Below are positions 55,330-64,000 of a stretch of DNA of 64,000 nucleotides, in pieces. Within the stretch, counting starts at the first letter, position 1. The number at the start of each line of letters is the position of its first letter. The notes beneath the pieces were generated by a model. It ran no database searches. It was not told the DNA's origin and was given only the letters and a program-made list of their open reading frames with translations. The position numbers and the translations under genes are program-made. The DNA is from Rehmannia glutinosa (Eukaryota; Streptophyta; Magnoliopsida; Lamiales; Orobanchaceae), in assembly GCA_016081115.2 (NCBI GenBank), contig CM071930.1, positions 11,389,419-11,453,418 of the forward strand, in the 5' to 3' direction.

Positions 55330-58300
55330 TATCACGACCCAAAAGGGACCATGACGCGATCAAAACTTAAACAGAAATAAGTGGAGCAATCTAGACAACC
55401 ATCAACATAACCCTGAATGAAACAAAGTCAAGTAGCAGCAGAAATAAAATACAAGTACAAGTTACAACTTACAGTCCAATAGTAAAGTCTGAATTACCCA
55501 AGTACACAAATTAAAACCGAACTAATAGTCAAAGGATCATACGCCCTTAAGTTACAACTTAAAGAAAAAGATAGAAAATAGTCCAACAATAGGAAACAAA
55601 AGGAAATAATCCCAAGGTTGAAACATAGAGAGATCACTCCGTAGCTTGATCGGCGTCGTCAACAAAGTCTTCATCTGGCTGTTAGAAAACATAAGGGGAT
55701 GAGACGAAAATTCTCAGTGCATGGGGTGAAAATGTGTGAGTATGCAGGCGATTTATATAAATGCAAGAAAACTGTTGTGTGAAAAATGTGTGAGTCATGA
55801 TGCATGTTTCACACACAGTTCACAAGCGACATGATATATATTTAAATTAAGGGATAATTAAAAAAAAAACCTGAGGTTTGGCCTAATTACAAAAAAACCC
55901 AGACTTCTTTCAAAATTACAAAAGAACCCCTGTGGTTTGATTTGTCTAACAAAAAAACCCCTATGGTTTGACCTCACCCCTTTTTCCAATTTAGGCCGTT
56001 CTGTAGGATCATCGGGCACCCTGAACTCTTTATTAGATGAAGATTTTCCCAACGTCTCATTTGTAAAGCCATCATCAGACCAATTATCAACCTCAAAATT
56101 ATCATCGGATTCATAATCAGACAAGTATTGTGAGACATTGTCACCATTATAGTCCAAGTCAGACTCATTATCATCTCCAGAATCATTACCAGTATTATGT
56201 TCATCAATAATTTGCTCCCATGTGGGCTTTACATTGCATGATGTCAGCGAAAATCGTTAGGTTATTTAACGGTTGGATTGAATTGTTAGGCAAATCAAAC
56301 CACAGGGGGTTATTTGTTAGACAAATCAAACCACAGGGGTTTTTTTGTAATTTTGAAAGAAGTCTGGGTTTTTTGTAATTAGGCCAAACCTCAGGGGTTT
56401 TTTTGTAATTATCCCTTAAAATAATATACTTATACAATTTTGATGAAAGAGTTCATGATCATACATGCACTATGTGATTCAAGCAAGACAGGTAGGGTTG
56501 TGTACAAAAATATAACGCCAACCCATGCAATACAAGTAGCGGTTGCGTAGGATTTGTAGCGCCAAGCAAATGGGTCCGAGTAACTCCAGAATCATGTGGA
56601 TCAGATAGCGATTCCTTCATTCATCCTTGTAACACCCCGAGCAAGATGGTCCAAGACCTGTCACCTTATCGCTCCACAGGCAAAGACAAATTCACATTAG
56701 AGCTAGCTAGGCTCGGATTCTCATAATCATGATTATACCTCAAGTACTACGACACACTTTGCTTGGACAAACTCCGTCCCTCAGTTGCGGGATTAGGACG
56801 ATGGGGCAGGAGAGTGGAATAGCAGCCGAGCTGCCTAGTTCCATTGTTGACGTATCCATTCTGACTATGAGCTCGACACACTAAGTTGACTTAGACAGGA
56901 ATAAAATCACAAGTACAGGACGTCAACCAGCCAGTCGAGTATATTGATTCAGGAAAGTAGTTCAAGAAAGTTTTCGAAAATTTGCGCAAGGCATTTATTG
57001 GCTTTGGTGGAGTAATTTAGATGAAGTTAACTATCGACATGATAATAATCTTCGATGATTTAAAGAATTTAGTAGGACATAAGTCCTGTTGTAGATTTGG
57101 AAACGCAATGCGATGAAGTTACCCCCCAAACGCGTATTAATCGGACAAGACAATTCGATAAGTCGAGGGATTTTTAAGAAAATAAAATATTATAAATTAT
57201 AATTATAAGTCAAAGGTTCCAGCTCTACTTAAAATAAAATAATTTGAGTTAAGGTCCTTGTTAAAAGAAAATTTTACAATTAGCCCCGATTTGTAAAAAC
57301 TAGTTCTTTCTGGGGTTAAAAATTGAATAAGTAATTTTCTCGACCTCGAAAAAATTATAAGGCCAGTTCCTAAATTTTATAAATTATTTATAGATTCAGG
57401 TTTTTAAAGTTTTGGGGTCGAGTGTTTATAAAATTCTCATTTTGGCCCTAAATTTGTTAAAATTGTCATTTCGGGCCCCGAGTTTAAAATAATCGGATGT
57501 CACAAATCAGAAGGGATTTTAATGTGATTCTAATTGTAAAATGTCAATAAGGTCAGTAAGATATTGGGAAAAAATCAGTTTTTAAATGAAATAAGTATAT
57601 TTCCCTTAACATTTGAAAATCCCATTTTAGTCTCATTTTTTAAATAATTGCCTTTAAGGCTTTTTAGGAGTCCAATTGTTATTAAATTTAAATCTTGGGT
57701 TCAAAATGTCATAAGGTTATAGACAAAAGTTTATTTCCAGGTACATGGACTGTATAAGTCCTGGAAATTTTATTTTGGTCCTCAAGTTCAATCTTTTTCA
57801 ATTTGGTCCCTCAATTTCGTAAAATTACTTTCCAAGCTCTAAACACTTGGATTTTTGGAATACCCTTAAAATAGGTTATTTCCAGTCCCTTAAAAATTAA
57901 AATTTTAAAAGTTTAAAAGTGGGGCTGGTACAACTTCGAATTTTGCAAATTAGCCCTTAAACTTCTAAAATTTTACAATTTAGTCCTGGGGTTTCAAGGG
58001 TTGATTTTATTTATCTCCAAACTCTTAAAACATTATTAAAATTTCAAAATATAATTTTTGAACCTGAGTTTAGTCCCAAATTCCGAAAATTACAGAGGGG
58101 CCCTTTATGTTCTATTTTCTTGCAATTAAGTCCACCAATTTGCCATTTTTGCATTTTAAGTCCAAAAATCAAATTTTTAATCAATTATGCTCAACTTATA
58201 CAGGTGATAAGGCAAATATAACATGGATTTCAAGGATCATAAACATGAATATACATCTCATTCAATAATCCATCAAATAGATCATTAAAATGTACATGCA

Positions 58301-58440
58301 TGCACCTAAAAAATTGCAATAAATAGCATTTTTTAGCAACACTTGAGAATTTTTGAAACTTAATACTTGAAATCAACATGCATTACAATATACATATATC
58401 TCAAGCTCTCAGGAAATATTTCTACAAGCAACCCCTTAAA
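55330..58440 (-). repeat. chromovirus-like LTR, inverted and truncated
   Basis: Matches 38910-41460 in reverse orientation throughout, including the ATTATGATTATACCTC/CTCCGTCCCTC block (56740-56790) and the GGGGTGTTACAAGGA block (56630). The 3' end reads TGGGTCGTGATA on the minus strand at 55330. The first ~1.6 kb of the LTR is missing: copia LTR sequence takes over at about 58440. A 571-bp MITE interrupts it. Net of the MITE, the length (about 2540 bp) equals the matching part of the solo LTR. Confidence 0.85.
55848..56418. mobile_element. 571-bp element with long terminal inverted repeats
   Basis: Ends TAAGGGATAATTA and its inverse, with inverted repeats of roughly 110 bp (CCTGAGGTTTGGCCTAATTA...AAACCACAGGGG). 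The centre on the minus strand encodes an acidic stretch beginning MDYNGDNVSQYLSDYESDDN (about 56157-55980), which may be the residue of a transposase N-terminus. It is inserted in the LTR and related to the 274-bp piece in the MLP intron. Confidence 0.75.
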
Positions 58441-60628
58441 TTGGGGAAAAGCTGTCTGAAAACCCAACGGATAGTTTGCTGTCAAAACCGTATAGCGACC
58501 GGTCGCGCAAAGATAGAAGTATGAAGATATTTTCACGAAAATACACAGTGGGACCGGTCGATGGGGGGTCTGACCGGTCGACCCCTGTGTGGAACGGTTG
58601 GACTCCTCTAAAATTCAATATAGAGAGTTATGATTTCAAAGCCCAACTCCCAGGCACCGGTCACCCTTCCTGTATTCCTTCCATCCCATTTTTCTGTTAC
58701 AAAACTCATTTCAGGTACCGAGTTGCCCTATAGGACAACCAGTCCAACACGTGACATAAGTGTTGTCCAATTTTTGTCAAAAATAAACTTCAAGAATCCG
58801 GAAACTTAGTAAAAAAACATTTTATGTCGATCGGGAGTATTTGGACAACATTTAGAAACATTGTTTTGGTGTAAAAACCCATTTAAACAAAATCATCAAA
58901 ATCATGATAAAAACATTTATCTAAAAAACTCCCTCTTTTTGATGATTACAAACCAAAACAATTTTAAGAGAATGATTTTGAAAATAAAACAATTTTCCGG
59001 TCAAGGATAAACTATCCGTTTAGAGCGTGAGCAAACCATGCAGAAAAGCCAAGTAGAAGGGAGTTAAAAAATCGAAAGACATTTTGCAAATGCTCTCGGC
59101 TCTCCCTACCAACAAGCACATCAAGAAGAATTAATACAAAAGCTAGAAGCTTTAGCTTTTACAATGTAAACATAAAAACATGAGCTTAGAAGCTCCCCTT
59201 GTCAAGAACAATATAGATCATGCAAAAAAGTCCGTAATACATCCAATGGACTAAGAATACTTCACAGCTTTTGGCTTTAAGGAGCCATAGCTCATAGCTT
59301 CTTTCGCGAGCTTTTATCAACTTCTTTGAGCTAACGAGCCAATTTCATGTTTCTCCACCTTTGGAATCATAAAAAAGAATGTAATCACGATAAAAAACAT
59401 AATTCATATATATCAAAGTGCGCTAAGTAGTCGTTTTATCGAGCTTTTGGAATTTTAAGCTTAAAGACCAATGAATCAAGGAAGAAGTTGATAATTGAAA
59501 TACAAAAGCTCATTTGAGTGTAGAAACATGATTTCTATAAGTGTAAAAGACTTTTAAAAATCAAAGTATCATGTAATTGGTGAAGTTTTCTTTGCGACAA
59601 TTCATCGAACACTTGGCGGGCGTTAAAATTTGAAGAAATTGAATATAGCCTTTGTAAATGTAATCAAGCCAAAAATTACATCACCAAATCAATGTATACA
59701 ATATTCAAATATCAACAATTAATGATCTCAACACAAACATATAGAACTTGCATCAAGAAATTTACATATAAGTCAAAATCTCAAGGGTTCAACTCAAATG
59801 AGCTAAGGAAGTAGAATTCTTACCATTCAATCAGTAAAGATGAGCAACAATGATGATAAACAACCATGATGAATTCTATAAAACACATTGGGAGTGAAAT
59901 GTGTTTGCAAATGTCAAAGGGGACGAAAAATGAGTTGAAAGAGCCAAAAATGGCTAAGTCTGGGAACAAAGACGTTTTTAATAAAATATTGGCTGAGGGC
60001 GACCGGTCTAGGGCTAGGCCAACCGGTCGGCCTCAACCTAGGTAGCCCATTGGTTCAGTCTGTTTTTCCAAAATCCAAAGTTTGAACCAAAAATCCAATT
60101 TTTCGCCCCTAAGTTTTAAAAACATGCAAAATGCAAACATAGACCTCATTCAATATGTATTATGCCTAACCGAGCTCGTATTGATGCAAAAGTCTCAGAA
60201 GATATCGGTTTTGTAAAAATGTACGCCAATTGATCTTGAGATGGTACGAAAGATATCTCAATTTTTCGTTTTGAAACACAATCCCTTAGAAAATGATGTC
60301 GAATCTCAATATATTTAGTACGGTTATGATGAACCGGGTTTTGTGCAATATTTATAGCGGATATGTTATCACAAAAGATAGGAACATTTTTAAAAGAACA
60401 TTTGTAATCCGCTAAGGTTTGTTTCATCCAAAGAAGTTGAGTACAACAAAAAGCTACGGAAATATATTCGGCTTCGGCCGTTGAAAGTGAAACACAATTT
60501 TGTTTCTTTGAAAACCAAGAAACTAGGCAATCACCCAAAAATTGATATGATCCGAAAGTACTTTTACGATCATCGATATTACCCCCATAGTCCGAATCAC
60601 TATAATCGTAGGTCCCAAGGGGTGTAAG
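58441..60628 (-). mobile_element. Sirevirus-like copia element, 3' part
   Basis: On the minus strand RNase H (60628-60146) is followed by 1.2 kb of non-coding DNA, a Sirevirus-type purine run with ATCATCAAAAAGAGGGAG (about 58948-58931) and LTR sequence down to about 58441. It sits in the chromovirus-like LTR. Six ACCGGTC or close variants occur at 58497, 58553, 58573, 58656, 60002 and 60022, a marked enrichment. Confidence 0.7.
60146..60628 (-). pseudogene. Sirevirus-like RNase H, 5'-interrupted
   Basis: Minus-strand frame with GTYDYSDSDYGGNIDDRKST, VSWFSKKQNCVSLSTAEAEY, QLLWMKQTLADYKCSF, NVPIFCDNISAINIAQNPVH, TKYIEIRHHFLRDCVSK, ISFVPSQDQLAYIFTKPISS and RARLGI. Order and wording match Sirevirus (SIRE/Maximus) RNase H, and the D, E and D positions are kept. 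The frame is uninterrupted to its stop at 60146; LAYIFTKP replaces the usual LADIFTKP. Its upstream part is displaced by an LTR at 60629, so RT must lie beyond the right edge of the window. Confidence 0.88.
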
Positions 60629-62162
60629 TGTAAGGTTTAGAAGGGGGGTTGAATAAACCTTACCAAATTTTCGATTTAGTCCTTTTAAATCTACAGAGTT
60701 AATTCTACACAAATTTGTGTCTTGATGGACAATCGAGTTAGTCACTCAAGAGAGTTAATCTTTCAAATGACTCAAATTTGAGTTGTTGATGGAGTAACTC
60801 AAATTTGTTGGCTACAATTTAACTCACCGTGGTTTTATTTTCATTGGAAGACTTAACACCCTTAAGTTTGATTAAGCAAGATATTAGAGCTTGATTTAGT
60901 ACTTGTAAATTATCAAATGGATAGCAAATTTATCAAAGAGATATAAGCAATTAAAAGTGCAGAATTTAAATGAAATGTAAATGACACAAGAAAGTTTTTA
61001 TAGAGGTTCGAAGATGGGGTAATTCTTCTACTCCTCTCTTCTCCAACTCCTGGAGGAATCCACTAAGTAATGATCGGTTTACAAAGTGGTAATGATCCCG
61101 ATACAAGTCTTGATCACAACAAATGCTAACTTGATCCTTTGGGACTCGATGCCGAGACGCCTTGATCACTCACCGTGGCTTCTCGTGCGACTCGGCTTCT
61201 TCTTCACAGGCGGATGCCTTGCTACTACAGACTCACTTGCTCAAGCTCTTTGGATTTGATCACGAAGCCCTCCAAATGCTTAAGACTTAGTTCAACCTTG
61301 AACTTTTCTACAATCCTTCCCCGGAAAGTAGACCCTTTTCTTCAAGAGTTTCCTCTTCAACCGATTGAAGTTCTCTTTCCTTCACAGGTGAGTGTTGGAT
61401 TCATGTACTTGAAATGTAGGCTTGAGGATTGAGATTGTTTCGATTTTTCTAATGTGCTTGCGTATCTCACGTATGTGTCATTCATGCATTCTTTTCTCAA
61501 ACTAACTCCTCACTTTTTTATAGTGAACTTTCAAAAATTTGCCCGTTGAAGAGATAGGCTTATTTTTGAAAGTCACTTTGCGATCGTTGGCTTGCGCTTC
61601 TTGGAATTGCCGTTTCCTCGTATGAATTATTCTTTTCACCTTTTCGAGTTCGACACGGTGTAGTGCTTCCCATTGGTTCATTCCTTTTGCACGCTTCGGG
61701 GTGAGCACTCCAAGAAAGGTTGTATGGAGATATTACTTGTTTAAGTAAATCTCTTGATTTACGCAACAACGGTTCTTTCTGATTATCTCGACTTGACCGC
61801 ATTTCCTTGCTTTCCCCCAGGTGACTTAGAGTCGACTTCCAATCATTGGATGACTCTTCACACTTCAACTTGAGACTTGGCTTTTCTTGAGTTGACTTGA
61901 TGATGCTCCACTCACCGCATCTCACCGCTTCTTCAATAGTGTTCCCGTCTACTCTTTCTTTGCCATACTCAAATGTCTCACAAAGAGTCTTCCTTCCATC
62001 TTGATTGTCTTCTTGCATGTTAGGGCGTAGTTTGTCTTTTGACTCGGCTTTTGGCCGACTCTATTCATTACAATGCATTTTACAACAAGAATTGGGGTGC
62101 CAACTTTCTATTCTAAGTTTTACATGGCATTCATCAAAATCTAAACAATAAAATTCCTAACA
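60629..62162 (-). repeat. 3' LTR of a second Sirevirus-like element
   Basis: On the minus strand it starts TGTTAGGAATTTTATTG at 62162, right after the purine tract, and ends ...AACCTTACA at 60629. TGTTAGG/CCTTACA are near-perfect inverted ends; length is 1534 bp. The flanks differ (GTAAG left, ATTTC right), so it is the 3' LTR of an element continuing to the right rather than a solo LTR. Long minus-strand frames inside it (for example 61560-62018) are not genes. Confidence 0.75.
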
Positions 62163-62180
62163 ATTTCCCCTTTTTGATGA
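62163..62180 (-). other. polypurine tract (Sirevirus type)
   Basis: The minus strand reads CATCATCAAAAAGGGGAAAT directly before TGTTAGG. CATCATCAAAAAGGGGGA is the usual wording upstream of Sirevirus 3' LTRs. Confidence 0.8.
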
Positions 62181-64000
62181 TGCCAAAACTTAGATCATAC
62201 AAATATGTAAATAACAAAGATACATACGATAGTGTATTGACATAGAATGTATGCGCATAATCAATCTTTTTATTGATCATATCATTCTTGTACTTAACAC
62301 AATCAAGTTTACAAGGTGTATCGTAGTATATAACTGTCTTCACAAAAAAATTTATAACTCTATTACGTAAGACTTACATTGTATGTATTTACATAATTAA
62401 AATATTTGAAGGGTTGGACAAAGAACACTTCATCTCCTTCGCCTCCTGTCTCTTCTTTCATCTTGATCAAGATCTTCTTCTCTTTCTTCTCTTTTTCTCG
62501 TCACCGCCTTTTTTTTCTTCTCATATGCCTTCCTGGCGACTTCATCTTTCCTTAGTCTTTCTTGTCTCTCCCGCCATAGCCGAGTTTGTCTTTTGTTTTC
62601 TTCTTCTATTCTCTTTGCATACTCAGCGCGTTAGTTTTAGCCACTCGCAAATTTGCCACTTGGTCAAGCCCACCAAGAGATCCCTCCTTTCTTTCCAGGA
62701 TCTATGTATTCGATATTCTTGGGCGGAGGCCTAGGTCCAAGCTTCTTCCTCCACTCGCCGCTTCTTCCTCTACCTCCTGCGGGCGTATCTTTGGTCTTTC
62801 TTCTTCTTCCCGGTGATTGACTAGCGAGTGACCAAAGCAGAGCGATCGCTTAAGTCTCATTGTCTGTCGCCTTCTTCACACAATGTGAGACCCTTTTCCC
62901 AAGATAAGTCCCAAGCTTGAGCCATGGACATATTTGCAAAATATCCTTCGATTCGAGCGTTTTGAATTCGTCAATCGATCTTGGCTCTGTCCCGACATCC
63001 GAAATGGCATACGTGTCTCTGTCAACCGGAATGCCTCCATGTTCTTTCAAGATGTTCATCACCCTGGCATCCATTCTTCCTTCCACTTCCTTCATCCCCG
63101 CTTCAATTTCTTTTCTCTTCTCGGCCATAGATACAAAGAGTCTTGGAGTGGCGAGTCACGGGGAGTTTGTCGCTTATAATGTCACCGTGGGGGACCCTGT
63201 TGGGGGTTTGTGCAATCATCAAGGTCATATCTTTTGATCCTTCCCCCTCAAAGTGATTTTCCTTTCTTCTTCGATTTCAAATTTTCCTCGTTGATTTTCC
63301 TTCTCGATTGCTCCTTCTCAATTTTGCTCCTTTCTTTTCAAACTTGATTTTGTTTGCTTTAAGGTATTCCTCTTCCCCTTTTTGGCATCATCAAAGGATA
63401 GAGGAACCCCAGGGAACATGCTTTGGCAGCATGAAGTCGAGTCTTCGATGGTTGAATTTTGCTTCAAGTCCGCTGCGTTGTATGCGACGAAATTCGATCT
63501 AGTAGCGTTGGATTCTCAAAAATCGCTTCATCTCACCATGAGAAGGCTGAATTTTCTTGTCATGTGTTCTTCCAAACGCCAGTATATCATTTGCATTTCG
63601 CTCACGCAGCAGCCTTGATCTCGGCAGTGTGAGCTTCATGCATATGCTCAATGTGTTCCCTCGCCTTCGTTTTCGATCAACATTCTCGCTCTCCACACCA
63701 AAGCCACTTTGTTAAACAAGGTTCTCAAGTATCTCACCTGTTCCACACGCATTGATTCTTCGCTTGTTGCCACCATTCCCTTATTCGAATCAATTATGCC
63801 TCTTAAGTCACCGTAGGGTGGCATCTCTGTTGTCCAGCGCATGTCCAAAGAGGCCTGATGCCTCTCCATCTTTTCAACTTCAAGAAAGAGTGCCTTGAAC
63901 ACTTCTCGAACTTCACCGATTCTTCTCTGCGGTGATGGCCATACAAAGATCGAAATCAAAATCGGGCTGAACAATGGTGCCCGAGTGAAAACAGAGCTGT
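62181..64000 (-). pseudogene. Sirevirus-like 3' region with degenerate env-position ORF
   Basis: Minus-strand coding-like pieces between pol (outside the window) and the 3' LTR. From the right edge to 63648: RRIGEVREVFKALFLEVEKM, MVATSEESMRVEQVRYLRTL, FNKVALVWRARMLIENEGEG. A shifted frame at 63690-63500 has LLRERNANDILAFGRTHDKK; 63128-62850 has MAEKRKEIEAGMKEVEGRMD and GTEPRSIDEFKTL. The heptad-like charged pattern suggests coiled coil. Sireviruses often carry an extra ORF here, called env-like, of unproven function. I see no membrane anchor. Bases 62181-62850 are pyrimidine-rich on the plus strand and show no domain. Confidence 0.5.

Noticed and set aside
61560..62018. A 152-codon minus-strand open frame
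   Set aside because: Lies wholly inside a well-bounded LTR and shows no domain.
60629..62162. Solo LTR interpretation
   Set aside because: Flanking pentamers differ and the right flank is a polypurine tract, so it is the 3' LTR of an element running off the window.

Overview
The window is nuclear DNA from a flowering plant, most likely a eudicot. Almost every coding trace belongs to plant transposable elements: Ty1/copia and Athila-type Ty3/gypsy retrotransposons, a chromovirus-like solo LTR, a FAR1-type MULE, CACTA, hAT and Helitron pieces, and MITEs. The only convincing complete host gene has the intron, TATA box and poly(A) signal of a plant gene. There is no sign of bacterial, organellar or CRISPR sequence. 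All identifications were made by eye; no alignment or database search was run, so family names and most element edges are approximate.

Layout. 1-2846: 3' untranslated part and LTR of an Athila-like element whose body lies left of the window; it sits inside the RNase H of a copia element (2847-4848). 4864-7190: 5' LTR, primer-binding site and broken gag-protease of another copia, with a GC-rich hAT-like insertion. 7191-11750: host island with a two-exon MLP/Bet v 1 gene (minus strand, 8335-9948) whose intron carries two miniature transposons; a Helitron-like 3' end lies at 11754. 12681-22235: a 9.5-kb Athila-like element on the minus strand (gag, protease, RT-RNase H, integrase, extra env-position ORF, LTR remnant), all decayed.

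22236-30750: a copia element on the plus strand whose short 5' LTR is split by a second, internally deleted copia (22394-26735). Its pol ends abruptly in a fragment of a second MLP gene (30751-30965). 30967-32270: CACTA-like debris. 32580-33010: a possible host first exon. 33018-36780: minus-strand copia and gypsy fragments.

36860-41912: a CACTA remnant split by a 4.17-kb solo LTR with a perfect 5-bp target duplication. 41941-52425: a large MULE with a FAR1-like transposase gene (plus) and a convergent plant-mobile-domain/Ulp1-protease gene (minus). 52440-55032: a non-autonomous element with related termini. Both sit in (TA)n tracts. 55330-58440: the same LTR family as at 37288-41460, inverted and carrying a palindromic MITE. 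58441-64000: two nested minus-strand Sirevirus-like copia elements, the second running off the right edge.

The elements do not form a pathway. They record successive insertions: copia into copia, Athila into copia, solo LTR into CACTA, MULEs into TA repeats, and copia plus unequal exchange into an MLP locus. Nearly all pol genes carry stops and frameshifts, and several have lost individual catalytic residues.
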